64,000 bases of DNA from Flavobacterium sp. 20NA77.7 (lineage in GTDB: Bacteria > Bacteroidota > Bacteroidia > Flavobacteriales > Flavobacteriaceae): the NCBI RefSeq assembly GCF_031326205.1, contig NZ_CP133721.1, forward strand, positions 1,860,001 to 1,924,000, in the 5' to 3' direction. Below are positions 1 to 8,773 of the stretch, piece by piece (the first letter of the stretch is position 1; each line of letters begins with the position of its first letter). The notes under the pieces were generated by a model. It was not told where the DNA came from, made no database searches, and saw nothing but the letters and a program-made list of their open reading frames with translations. Position numbers and translations under genes: made by a program.

Positions 1-819
1 AACGAGGAAAAATTCATTTCATTAACACTTCAATCATTAGTTGAGCAAACTGTATTACCTTCAAAACTAATTGTAGTAAATGACAACTCTACAGATAAAA
101 CGGCTGAAATTGTTTCAGAATTTGCGTGTAACTATCCTTTTATCTCTTTAGTCAATAAAAAATCAGATGCTATCCATATGCCTGGGAGCAAAGTAATTCA
201 AGCGTTTCAAGAAGGGGAAAAACACATTGATGAGGCTTACGATATTATCGTTAAAATTGATGCCGATCTAATTTTTTCTGCAAATTATTTTGAAACCATC
301 ATCAATCATTTCCAATCCGATGAGAAAATTGGAATGGTAGGTGGATTTTGTTATATTGAAAAAAATGGAGAATGGATACTAGAAAATCTTACTGACAAAG
401 ACCATATTAGAGGTGCTTTAAAAGCCTATCGAAAGGAAACATTCAAACAAATTGGCGGTCTCAAAGTACAAATGGGATGGGACACTGTTGACGAATTGTT
501 ATGTAAATTTTATAATTGGAAAGTAATTACAGATGAAAGTTTACATGTAAAACATCTTAAGCCTACTGGTGCAAGTTACACCAAAGCAGCTAGATACAAA
601 CAAGGAGAAGCTTTTTATACTTTGGGTTATGGTTTATTCATCACGGCTATAGCTTCTTTAAAATTAGCCATGAGAAAAGGAAAACCTCTATTATTTTTGG
701 ACTATCTCAAAGGCTTTTGGAAAGCTAAACGTGAAAATAAAAACATGTTGGTTACTACAGCGCAAGCAAAATTTGTTAGAAAATACCGTTGGAAAAAAAT
801 GAAAGAAAAACTGTTTTAA
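1..819 (+). CDS. Family 2 glycosyltransferase, 5' end missing
   Basis: The reading frame is open from the first base, so the true start lies upstream of the window; 272 residues remain. The visible part begins inside the GT-A nucleotide-binding fold: LIVVNDNSTD near residue 27 is the usual strand plus acidic pair that holds the nucleotide sugar, and KIDADLIF near residue 85 carries the DxD metal-binding motif. A GMVGGFC segment and a GWDTVDEL segment follow, as in GT2 enzymes. The basic C-terminus (KYRWKKMKEKLF) suggests attachment to the inner membrane face. Donor and acceptor cannot be deduced; envelope polysaccharide or glycolipid synthesis is a guess. The next gene starts 100 bp later from its own promoter-like site. 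Confidence 0.85.
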   Translation, partial: NEEKFISLTLQSLVEQTVLPSKLIVVNDNSTDKTAEIVSEFACNYPFISLVNKKSDAIHMPGSKVIQAFQEGEKHIDEAYDIIVKIDADLIFSANYFETIINHFQSDEKIGMVGGFCYIEKNGEWILENLTDKDHIRGALKAYRKETFKQIGGLKVQMGWDTVDELLCKFYNWKVITDESLHVKHLKPTGASYTKAARYKQGEAFYTLGYGLFITAIASLKLAMRKGKPLLFLDYLKGFWKAKRENKNMLVTTAQAKFVRKYRWKKMKEKLF

Positions 820-895
820 TACAAATTTCATTACTATCTCTTCAAATCAACTAAATTTTCAATTTTCCAACTAATCAATTGCCATAATTATTTAC

Positions 896-903
896 TATTT
901 TTG
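896..903 (+). promoter_or_regulatory. Bacteroidota -7 box ahead of mlaE
   Basis: TATTTTTG matches the TANNTTTG -7 element of flavobacterial promoters and lies 17 bp before the mlaE start, giving a leader of about 10 bases. No clear -33 TTG was picked out, so the call rests on the -7 box and its position. Confidence 0.45.
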
Positions 904-919
904 AACTTATTTTATACGT

Positions 920-1666
920 ATGATGCTGATTAGATATTTATCGCAAATTGGACGTTATTTCATTATGCTAAAAGACCTGTTAAACAGACCTGTTAAATGG
1001 AGCGTGATGAAACAACTTATCTTAAAAGAAATTGACGACTTAATTATTGATTCTTTAGGTATTGTTTGCTTTATTTCATTCTTTGTAGGTGGCGTTGTAG
1101 CTATACAAACAGCCTTAAACTTAACTAATCCACTTATACCCAGATATTTGATTGGATTTGCTACCCGACAATCTGTAATTTTAGAATTTGCACCCACTTT
1201 TATTTCAATAATTATGGCGGGAAAAATGGGATCTTTTATCACGTCAAGTATCGGAACGATGCGAGTTACCGAGCAAATTGACGCATTAGAAGTAATGGGA
1301 GTGAATTCATTAAATTATTTAGTTTTTCCTAAAATGATTGCTTTATTATTGTATCCTTTTATAATTGGTATTGCCATGTTTTTAGGGGTTTATGGAGGAT
1401 ATTTAGCGGGAGTATATGGAGGGTTTTCGTCTTCCAGCGAATTTATCAATGGGCTTCAAGTCGAATTTATACCTTTTCACATTACTTATGCATTTATCAA
1501 AACCTTAGTTTTTGCCTTTATTTTAGCCACAATTCCTTCGTTTCATGGCTATTACATGAAAGGTGGCGCATTAGAAGTAGGTAAGGCAAGTACTGTTTCT
1601 TTTGTTTGGACTTCGGTTGTAATTATTTTAATGAATTATATTTTGACACAAATACTATTAAGCTAA
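920..1666 (+). CDS. mlaE: MlaE/YrbE-type lipid ABC transporter permease
   Basis: A 248-residue integral membrane protein of the MlaE (DUF140) family, the permease of MCE-type ABC systems that move phospholipids between the inner and outer membrane. An amphipathic N-terminal helix is followed by about five hydrophobic segments (from IVCFISFFVGGVVAIQTAL onward), and the family-typical EIDALEVMGVN loop sits near residue 120. Two consecutive ATGs at 920 and 923 are possible starts. Its stop overlaps the start of the ATPase gene in TAATG, so the two are translationally coupled. No MCE-domain (MlaD) gene follows; the next gene is on the other strand, so the substrate-binding subunit must be encoded elsewhere. 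Confidence 0.9.
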   Translation: MMLIRYLSQIGRYFIMLKDLLNRPVKWSVMKQLILKEIDDLIIDSLGIVCFISFFVGGVVAIQTALNLTNPLIPRYLIGFATRQSVILEFAPTFISIIMAGKMGSFITSSIGTMRVTEQIDALEVMGVNSLNYLVFPKMIALLLYPFIIGIAMFLGVYGGYLAGVYGGFSSSSEFINGLQVEFIPFHITYAFIKTLVFAFILATIPSFHGYYMKGGALEVGKASTVSFVWTSVVIILMNYILTQILLS

Positions 1667-2433
1667 TGATTGAAGTAACTAACATAGAAAAAAGTTTTGG
1701 TGACCAAAAAGTATTAAAAGGCATTAGTACTAAATTTGAAGCGGGTAAAACTAGTTTAGTTATTGGTCAAAGTGGCTCGGGAAAAACCGTATTCATTAAA
1801 TCCTTATTAGGCATTCATACAATAGACAATGGTTCTATTTCTTTTGATGGCAGAGTATATGGCAAAATGAATAAAGACGAAAAAAGAGATTTAAGAACAG
1901 AAATCGGGATGGTATTCCAAGGCAGTGCTCTTTTTGATAGTATGACTGTTGAAGAAAACATAGGATTTCCTTTGAAAATGTTTACAAACAATACTGCAAA
2001 TGAAGTAAAAGAGCGAGTTAATTTTGTAATTAATAGGGTTAATTTAATTAATGCTAATCATAAAAAGCCTTCAGAAATTTCAGGAGGAATGCAAAAGCGC
2101 GTTGCTATTGCAAGGGCAATTGTGAATAACCCAAAATATTTATTTTGTGACGAACCTAATTCGGGATTAGACCCAAAAACAGCTACTGTCATAGACAATC
2201 TCATTCAAGAAATTACTGATGAATATAATATTACAACCGTAATTAACACACATGACATGAATTCTGTAATGGAAATAGGTGAAAAAATTGTGTTTTTAAA
2301 AAATGGTTTGTTGGAATGGGAAGGAAGTAATAAAGAAATTTTTAAAACAGACAATGAAGCCGTAACGGATTTTGTATATTCAAGCGAGCTGTTTAGGAGG
2401 GTACGAAAAATGTACTTAGACGATGATAAATAA
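1666..2433 (+). CDS. mlaF: MlaF-type ABC transporter ATPase
   Basis: ATPase partner of the preceding MlaE permease. The frame is open further upstream, but the ATG at 1666 (MIEVTNIEKSF) is chosen because it gives the normal ABC N-terminus and the TAATG overlap with mlaE; the product is 255 residues. Walker A is GQSGSGKT at 34-41, the signature is ISGGMQKR, Walker B is YLFCDEPNSGLDP, and the switch histidine lies in INTHDM. The DEPNSGLDP form is usual in the MlaF group. Predicted role: powering phospholipid transfer that keeps the outer membrane asymmetric, with an MCE protein encoded outside the window. Confidence 0.92.
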   Translation: MIEVTNIEKSFGDQKVLKGISTKFEAGKTSLVIGQSGSGKTVFIKSLLGIHTIDNGSISFDGRVYGKMNKDEKRDLRTEIGMVFQGSALFDSMTVEENIGFPLKMFTNNTANEVKERVNFVINRVNLINANHKKPSEISGGMQKRVAIARAIVNNPKYLFCDEPNSGLDPKTATVIDNLIQEITDEYNITTVINTHDMNSVMEIGEKIVFLKNGLLEWEGSNKEIFKTDNEAVTDFVYSSELFRRVRKMYLDDDK

Positions 2434-2435
2434 AT

Positions 2436-3680
2436 TTATAAAACACCGATTCCAAAACGCTTAACATCTTCCCAAAAACCAGGATACGATTTTGAAACTA
2501 CATCTGCATTTTCAATCACAATAGGCACTTTTAAGGCTAAAGGAGCAAAAGATAGTGCCATTCTATGATCATTATAAGTAGAAATTACTACGTTTTCTTT
2601 TATCATTTGACTTTTGTTAATTCGAATTGAATCATCTGTACAACTAACAACAGCTCCTAATTTTGTAAGCTCTGTTTGTAATGCTAGTAATCGATCTGTT
2701 TCTTTTATTTTTAGCGTATGTAATCCACTCAGCTCACAGACTATTCCTAACCCAAAACAAGTAACTGCAATAGTTTGGGCAATATCGGGACAATTATTTA
2801 GTTCCAAGTTTAAAGTTGCAGGTTCCAAGTTCGCTACTTTATGTAAAGTTATTTTTTTATCATTAAAAATAGTTTCTACTCCAAAATTTTTATAGATTTC
2901 AACCAAAACACTATCGCCTTGCAAACTGTTTTTCTTAAAACTAGCTAGTGTTATTTGAGTTCCAATAGGTGCCAATGCTATGAAAGAATACCAATAAGAT
3001 GCTGATGACCAATCAGACTCAACTGTTATTGGGTGATGGATAATTGGTAATTGGTGTTGGATAACTTTGATTGTATTGTTTTCAACTAAAGTCTTCACTC
3101 CTATTTCATTCAATAAAGCTAACGTCATTTTAATATAAGGCATCGATGTAATTTCTCCTTCTAATACTAATTCTAGACCATTCTCTAACTTTGGAGCAAT
3201 TAAGAGTAATGCTGAAATATACTGACTACTAATATTAGCCGCTAAATTGACTTTTTGCTTCGTTAATTTCGTTCCTTTAATTCTGAGCGGTGGATATCCT
3301 TCTTTTTCTAAATAGCTAATTTCTGCGCCTAATTGTCTTAGTGCTTCAACTAAAATTTTAACAGGTCTTTCTTTCATTCTTGTAGAACCTGTCAAAACTA
3401 CTTCGGTTCCTTCTTTTATAGCAAAAAAAGCTGTTAAAAAACGCATAGCGGTTCCCGCATGATGAACATCTACAAGCTGAGCGTTAAGAGTTGTAAGTTG
3501 GAAATTTTTCAATGCTTTTAACATCACTTGAGAATCGTCTGAATTAGAAGCATTTACAATCTTAATTTGAGGATACAATGCTTGCAACAACAACATTCTA
3601 TTAGTTTCTGACTTAGAACCCGAAAGTTGGAGTTGAGTAGTTGGAATTGAGCCGTTAGGATTGGTTAAAAAAACGTTCAT
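2436..3680 (-). CDS. aroA: EPSP synthase (3-phosphoshikimate 1-carboxyvinyltransferase)
   Basis: Sixth step of the shikimate pathway: transfers enolpyruvate from PEP to shikimate-3-phosphate. The 414-residue length is normal. Conserved sites are SGSKSETNR (20-28, shikimate phosphate and PEP binding), GTAMRF (76-81), the RMKERPV segment, and DHRMALS near the C-terminus. It is the last gene of the minus-strand run and converges with mlaF two bases away. Odd feature: at least four stretches, including IPTTQLQLSG at 12-21 and LEPATLNLELN in the second half, are encoded by repetitive CAACT/TTGGA-type DNA resembling the intergenic repeats of this genome. None touches a catalytic motif. Confidence 0.95.
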   Translation of the reverse strand: MNVFLTNPNGSIPTTQLQLSGSKSETNRMLLLQALYPQIKIVNASNSDDSQVMLKALKNFQLTTLNAQLVDVHHAGTAMRFLTAFFAIKEGTEVVLTGSTRMKERPVKILVEALRQLGAEISYLEKEGYPPLRIKGTKLTKQKVNLAANISSQYISALLLIAPKLENGLELVLEGEITSMPYIKMTLALLNEIGVKTLVENNTIKVIQHQLPIIHHPITVESDWSSASYWYSFIALAPIGTQITLASFKKNSLQGDSVLVEIYKNFGVETIFNDKKITLHKVANLEPATLNLELNNCPDIAQTIAVTCFGLGIVCELSGLHTLKIKETDRLLALQTELTKLGAVVSCTDDSIRINKSQMIKENVVISTYNDHRMALSFAPLALKVPIVIENADVVSKSYPGFWEDVKRFGIGVL

Positions 3681-3698
3681 TTTAATACACTGAATTTA

Positions 3699-4025
3699 TC
3701 ATTTCAGTTTTTCATTGTTATGGTGGCGATCGTGGTCTCGTTTAGTTTTTACATCCATTTTTTTATCAAATGCAGCTTGTAAATCGACCCCGGTTTGATT
3801 AGCCAAACATAAAACTACAAAAACCACATCAGCCAATTCTTCTCCTAAATCTTTATTTTTATCGGATTCCTTTTCAGATTGTTCACCATATCTTCGAGCT
3901 ATAATGCGCGCTACCTCACCTACTTCTTCGGTAAGTTGGGCCATATTGGTTAGTTCATTAAAATAACGAACACCATGGTCTTTTATCCAGTTATCAACTT
4001 CTAGTTGAGCGTTTTTTAGATTCAT
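3699..4025 (-). CDS. MazG-like nucleotide pyrophosphohydrolase
   Basis: A 108-residue all-alpha NTP pyrophosphohydrolase of the MazG/iMazG superfamily, which removes pyrophosphate from (often damaged or non-canonical) nucleoside triphosphates. The metal-binding pattern is visible: EEVGE at 33-37 and EELAD at 62-66, the ExxE...ExxD arrangement of the family. The size fits single-domain family members rather than full-length MazG. It lies 18 bp upstream of aroA on the same strand and one base downstream of a 57-codon membrane-protein ORF, so the three are probably one transcript. The exact substrate is unknown. Confidence 0.85.
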   Translation of the reverse strand: MNLKNAQLEVDNWIKDHGVRYFNELTNMAQLTEEVGEVARIIARRYGEQSEKESDKNKDLGEELADVVFVVLCLANQTGVDLQAAFDKKMDVKTKRDHDRHHNNEKLK

Positions 4026-4026
4026 T

Positions 4027-4200
4027 TTATTTTTTATTTTTCTTTTGGTACAAATTAAATAGTGACATCATAATTCCAAAACTACTTGCCATAAGCAATG
4101 TTTTTTGTATAGTATAACTATTTAAAAAATAAATTAACGTTCCAAATATAATTGTGTGTACTAAAAATTTAGTTAGAAATTCTAACAGGGTATTTTTCAT
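4027..4200 (-). CDS. Small hypothetical membrane protein, 57 aa
   Basis: ATG at 4200 to TAA at 4027 encodes 57 residues beginning MKNTLLEFLTK. Two hydrophobic stretches (roughly residues 12-27 and 35-48) and a lysine-rich end (YQKKNKK) suggest a two-helix inner-membrane hairpin with a cytoplasmic C-terminus. It sits one base upstream of the MazG-like gene on the same strand, which supports it being real. No family was recognised. The 148 bases between it and the next gene upstream hold a short TCTGTGTTTATCT-like repeat and no convincing gene. Confidence 0.5.
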   Translation of the reverse strand: MKNTLLEFLTKFLVHTIIFGTLIYFLNSYTIQKTLLMASSFGIMMSLFNLYQKKNKK

Positions 4201-4348
4201 ATATGTAAAATTTTATTTGTAAAAGGTCATATATGTTATCGCCTTTTTATTTATCTGTGTTTATCTCACAATTTTGTTGTTTTCATTCGTGTTCGATGAT
4301 TTTCAATTGCTTGCGCAAAATTTTTGTTAATGGCGATTTCATAGTATT

Positions 4349-6352
4349 TTATTTTTTCTTTAAAATTATTTTTTCGTTCATCTTTAATTGTACTTGATTA
4401 AAGAATTCTTTTAACACATCATAATATTCATTAGATACTAAAGGAACATTTATTTTAAAATTACATACTATTTGAACATTTTCAACATTATCTGCAATTA
4501 AATACGAAAAAGATCCAAGATTATCAATCATTTGTAAGTTTAACTGAGTTGGTAAAGATTCTACCATATAACCTACAGGTAGAGTATAACTCATTGTATA
4601 AGAGTCATGAAACGGTGCTATAAAATCAACAGGATAATCTCTTGTCTCTAATTTAAATGGATTTTCTTCGAAACCAAAATGCATTAATGGTTTGAAATAA
4701 ATTTTATCATTAATAATTTCAGAGGCGTTAGTATTAGTAAATTGATATTCTTTACTAATAGGTAAATGTGGATCTAATTTATTTGTAATCTTATAATCAG
4801 AAATTTCAAATCCTGGATTGTCTTTTTCATATTTATCTAAATAATTTTCATCAGAAACACTAGCATTTCTATCTCTAAAGACGAAAGCAGCTCTCTCAAA
4901 AAGTTGCTCTTTGATTGTGCCTGTAACATTCCCTTTTTCATCCAATGCTGCAAAGACCATTGTGCTCTCTTTTGCCGGCTTTTTTGGAGTTAAATCAATT
5001 TGAGAAGAAGTTCCATTTTCTCTAATTATTCTACCTATATAATTTAATGCTCTTGTTGGTAAAACATCAATTTTAGAGTTTTTATCTGTAGCGTCTAAAA
5101 GAATTACGTCATTATCTGTTTCAATTCCACAAACAACATAATTAAAAGCTGTTCTACTTGGGAATAAATTTATTGGTTTACTTCTAGTAGTTAATACAAC
5201 GGGGTTAGCGTCAAATCCCGCTTTTCGAAGCATTGAAATTAAAATAAAATTCACTTCTGCCGTATTACCTGTCTTTTCTTTATAAGCTTTTGTTACCCCT
5301 TTATCAACAGTAATACTATTATATTCATTCCATTTTACATTGTTTTTTACAAACTCAAGAATTTTTTCAATTTTTTTGGGAGAATCAAGGCTTTTATCTG
5401 ATAAAATTTGATTTAAATCAGTTTCAAAATAATTATCTTTTTCTAACTCTAAACCGAATTGCTCATTTTTATATATATTTTTTGTAACATCTTCCCATGA
5501 TTCTGAAAAGAATTTAATTTCTGAATTTGGAAATTTAGTAGACGCTAACTCATATTCTATACATGACATATAATTATTAATATTATTTGTAAAAGGCTCT
5601 ATCTTAAATGCAGGAACATTTGACACATACATTTTAGTAATATTATCGGTGTAGCCAACCGATGAAGATGTGTTTTGATACGAAATATTTGCCCCGCGTG
5701 CAGCTAATTCTTTGTCATATATATTTATAGTTCTACTTCTATCAGATTTTTCTACAGTAATATTAATCGCCCCTCTTGAAAAATAATTATACGTATAATA
5801 TTCTGGTATATTTGTAATATATTCTGAATAATTCACAGGAATAGTGGATTGAAATTTCCAATCGTGTAAATTAGAATAATAAGGTGTTTTCACAATATAT
5901 TTAAATTCTATTATAGAACCTTCTTTTACATTTGGCATTGATATTTTTTTAGTTTCCCAATATTTATTTACAACTTCCTTAAACTCATTTTCTGAATTTA
6001 ATTTTGTTTTTTCAATTTTTCCATTCACAAGATTATATGTAAAAGCTTTTGAGAATTGAACAGACTCGTCATCATGTCCTCCGATGTAATAAGAAACCTC
6101 ATTATTAGCCCATTCATATCCTTCTTTTTTATAAATTTTTATTTTTATTTCAACTTCTGTTATCAATATAAAATGAGAATTTTCTACAAACTCAAAATAT
6201 GATTTTCCTTTTGTAAATAATATTGCAGCAACAGCAGAGGAATCAGTAGGGTGAACTTTTTCTTTCAATTCTTCTATTGTTACATTGCCTAATTCAAATT
6301 TTTGAGCTAATACAAAAATGGGAAATAACACTAATAAAATAAGTTTTTTCAT
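4349..6352 (-). CDS. Secreted DUF3857 protein with degenerate transglutaminase fold
   Basis: 667 residues with signal peptide MKKLILLVLFPIFVLA. The first third resembles DUF3857, a beta-rich domain that precedes transglutaminase-like domains in Bacteroidota. The central part (about 300-430) has a transglutaminase-like layout, but the catalytic cysteine position reads GNTAEVN (Thr near 362) and the histidine position reads FNYVV (Asn near 405); only the acidic LLDATD (near 420) looks intact. It is therefore probably non-catalytic. The remaining 230 residues are beta-rich. It follows a paralogue with an intact active site 44 bp away on the same strand, so a pair of one active and one inactive member is likely. 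Function unknown; probably periplasmic or surface-associated. Confidence 0.8.
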   Translation of the reverse strand: MKKLILLVLFPIFVLAQKFELGNVTIEELKEKVHPTDSSAVAAILFTKGKSYFEFVENSHFILITEVEIKIKIYKKEGYEWANNEVSYYIGGHDDESVQFSKAFTYNLVNGKIEKTKLNSENEFKEVVNKYWETKKISMPNVKEGSIIEFKYIVKTPYYSNLHDWKFQSTIPVNYSEYITNIPEYYTYNYFSRGAINITVEKSDRSRTINIYDKELAARGANISYQNTSSSVGYTDNITKMYVSNVPAFKIEPFTNNINNYMSCIEYELASTKFPNSEIKFFSESWEDVTKNIYKNEQFGLELEKDNYFETDLNQILSDKSLDSPKKIEKILEFVKNNVKWNEYNSITVDKGVTKAYKEKTGNTAEVNFILISMLRKAGFDANPVVLTTRSKPINLFPSRTAFNYVVCGIETDNDVILLDATDKNSKIDVLPTRALNYIGRIIRENGTSSQIDLTPKKPAKESTMVFAALDEKGNVTGTIKEQLFERAAFVFRDRNASVSDENYLDKYEKDNPGFEISDYKITNKLDPHLPISKEYQFTNTNASEIINDKIYFKPLMHFGFEENPFKLETRDYPVDFIAPFHDSYTMSYTLPVGYMVESLPTQLNLQMIDNLGSFSYLIADNVENVQIVCNFKINVPLVSNEYYDVLKEFFNQVQLKMNEKIILKKK

Positions 6353-6396
6353 AGATAGGTATTTATTAATTTATATTATGAGTATAAAAATTTATT

Positions 6397-8286
6397 CTAA
6401 TTTATTTTTTCAATTAAAAGTTTAATATTATCGTTCTTAGAAATTGTTTCTCGGAATTTTCTATAATTTTCAAATTCTTCTTTAGGGTACTTACCATCAA
6501 CAATTTTTAATATGCGTCTAAATAAGATTACATCTTGTCCTTTCTTTATTTCTAAACTATAGATTCCGTATTTTTCTTTTATTTCAATTTTTTCAGGAAT
6601 TGTTTTAATTGTATATCCACTTGGAATTTTAATTGAAATTTCATCTATGTCTAAAAAACCATATTTAATTGAAAAGGAAAATTTTCTGTTTCTATATTTA
6701 GATAAATTTAATTCGCTTTTATTTAAAACATTTAACGGCAAAATAATATTATTATTTTCATAAGTGAAATAATTTGATGCTTTTAGTGTGATTTTTTCAG
6801 AAAAAGAAATGTTTGTTTTATCATTTATAAGTTTAATATCGGATACTAACAAATTATTTAAATGTCCATATCGTTCTTGGTAAGTTTCAATGATTTCTTT
6901 TTTATCTTCATTTTCAAAACCATTTAAATGGCTATATTGAATATTTTTTGAATCTATAGAAACCGTTCCTTGAATACTCTTGTCAGAATTTAGCGAAAAA
7001 ATTGCTTTCGTGTATTGTGTGTTTTCGTCACATATATATTTAGTTGTTCTTACTATTTCTGCACCATCTGATTTTAAAATTAAAGCATTTCTATCTGATG
7101 TAAAAGACCCTAAGTAGCCAAAAGGATCGGTTTGGCTTGTACATTCTAAAAAAATCATTTGTCCCTCATAAGGCACAGAAAGTATCATGTGATTTCCTTG
7201 AAAACCAACAATATCCGGATTTATATCTTTCTTCTCTCCACCATATATCACTGTACAATAAGACTCAATACCAATACTTTTTAAAATAGCTCTAGTATAA
7301 TTTGACAAAGCTTTACAATCTCCATATCCATATTTTTCAACAGCTTCTATGGGCATAGGTTTCCATCCACCCACACCCACTTGTACACTAACATATCTTG
7401 TATTATCTTGTACAAACTTGTATACTTTTTTTATTTTATCAATTTTTGAATCATTCGGAAGAATTAATGAGTTAATTTTATTTTTTGTTTGTTCCGAAAC
7501 TGTGCTATTATCTTTTAAAAAATTTTCGTAAAAATCAATCCCGTAGGTTTTCCAACTTTGAAAGTTAAACGTATATCCTTCAACAGCGGCATTATTTTGC
7601 AAAAGTTTCACATAAGGTATTTCATCTGCATAATTTGCTAATTGTTCTTCTTTAAATGCTAATACATTTTTACATATATATTTTACATTGTTTGCGATTT
7701 CTTGCTTTTCTATAGGGAAAAAAGAAAAATTTATTTCAGAAAATTTAATTGCATTACTTGTTTCATTTTTTACGATAAATTCTGACAATAACACACTCTC
7801 ATTAGAATTAGACAAAGGGTACCACGGTCTAAGAATAGCGCCATTTGAAGATTCTATCTCAGATTCATAATCAATAATGAAAGGATAATTCAAGGGAGTG
7901 TATTCTAAATACAAAACTCTATTATCAGAAAAAATAGAAACTCCATCAACTAAACTATGATCTTTAAATTCTGATTTTTTAATTTCTTTAATCACATTTC
8001 CAGACATTCCTACAACAGAAGCTTTGCAAGTTTTAATTTTATTAAATTTATCATAATGCTCAGAAAAATCATTGGACTTATACCCACTTTCATTTAAAAA
8101 TAAAATTCTCTTTTTTGTTGTATAAATAACTTTATCACTAGCTTTAATTTCCATTTCAAAGGATTCGCGAAGTACAATTGAATTGGCATTTTCTTTGAGT
8201 TTTTCATCAAAATTTACGACCTGGTTTGATTGAGAACAAACAATATTTGTAAAAATTACAAATAGATAAAAATATTTTTTCATCAT
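6397..8286 (-). CDS. Secreted DUF3857/transglutaminase-like protein
   Basis: 629 residues, signal peptide ending near VCSQS. Same architecture as the downstream paralogue: DUF3857, transglutaminase-like core, beta-rich C-terminus. Here the active site looks intact: GYGDCKALSNY supplies the cysteine (near 322), GNHMILSVP the histidine (near 365) and ECTSQTDPFG the acidic region. The core fits the cysteine-protease/transglutaminase superfamily, which includes peptide-cleaving and cross-linking enzymes; the substrate is unknown. Its ATG overlaps the dtd stop codon (ATGA), and a second ATG follows directly. The coupling to dtd is probably only transcriptional organisation and not a shared pathway. 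Confidence 0.82.
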   Translation of the reverse strand: MMKKYFYLFVIFTNIVCSQSNQVVNFDEKLKENANSIVLRESFEMEIKASDKVIYTTKKRILFLNESGYKSNDFSEHYDKFNKIKTCKASVVGMSGNVIKEIKKSEFKDHSLVDGVSIFSDNRVLYLEYTPLNYPFIIDYESEIESSNGAILRPWYPLSNSNESVLLSEFIVKNETSNAIKFSEINFSFFPIEKQEIANNVKYICKNVLAFKEEQLANYADEIPYVKLLQNNAAVEGYTFNFQSWKTYGIDFYENFLKDNSTVSEQTKNKINSLILPNDSKIDKIKKVYKFVQDNTRYVSVQVGVGGWKPMPIEAVEKYGYGDCKALSNYTRAILKSIGIESYCTVIYGGEKKDINPDIVGFQGNHMILSVPYEGQMIFLECTSQTDPFGYLGSFTSDRNALILKSDGAEIVRTTKYICDENTQYTKAIFSLNSDKSIQGTVSIDSKNIQYSHLNGFENEDKKEIIETYQERYGHLNNLLVSDIKLINDKTNISFSEKITLKASNYFTYENNNIILPLNVLNKSELNLSKYRNRKFSFSIKYGFLDIDEISIKIPSGYTIKTIPEKIEIKEKYGIYSLEIKKGQDVILFRRILKIVDGKYPKEEFENYRKFRETISKNDNIKLLIEKIN

Positions 8287-8735
8287 TCTTTATTTTTTGA
8301 ATCTATAATAATAGTAACAGGTCCATCATTTACTAAAGCTACTTTCATATCAGCGCCAAATTGTCCAGTTTGAACTTTATGCCCCAATTCTTGTTCTAGT
8401 TTCAGAACAAATTGTTCGTATAAAGGAACTGAAACTTCTGGTTTTGATGCTTTTATATAAGATGGTCTATTCCCTTTTTTGGTTAATGCATGTAACGTAA
8501 ATTGACTCACGGCTATAATATCTCCCAATATATCTTTAACAGAGAGGTTCATCACATTATTTGAATCAGAAAAAATTCTAAGATTAACTATTTTAGATGT
8601 TAGCCAATTGATATCTTCTATAGTATCTTTATCTTCAATACCAACAAGCACAACTAATCCTTGTTGAATTTGTGCCACAACTTGATTAGCTATTGTAACG
8701 GAAGCTTCCGTAACACGTTGAATTACTACTTTCAT
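8283..8735 (-). CDS. dtd: D-aminoacyl-tRNA deacylase
   Basis: 150 residues, the normal length. It removes D-amino acids (and glycine mischarged on tRNA-Ala) from tRNA in the cytoplasm, a chirality proofreading step. Key motifs: SQFTL with the catalytic-site threonine, and the cross-subunit NDGPVT motif near the C-terminus that enforces D-specificity. It sits between rsgA (39 bp upstream) and the DUF3857 gene that overlaps its stop by four bases, all on the minus strand. Confidence 0.96.
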   Translation of the reverse strand: MKVVIQRVTEASVTIANQVVAQIQQGLVVLVGIEDKDTIEDINWLTSKIVNLRIFSDSNNVMNLSVKDILGDIIAVSQFTLHALTKKGNRPSYIKASKPEVSVPLYEQFVLKLEQELGHKVQTGQFGADMKVALVNDGPVTIIIDSKNKE

Positions 8736-8773
8736 GAGTTAACCACAATTAGATAAATGAAACAACCTACAAA

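Noticed and set aside
4201..4348. Gene remnant upstream of the 57-residue ORF
   Set aside because: One frame on the minus strand is open for about 25 codons (EIAINKNFAQAIENH), but there is no start, no recognisable family and no conserved pattern.
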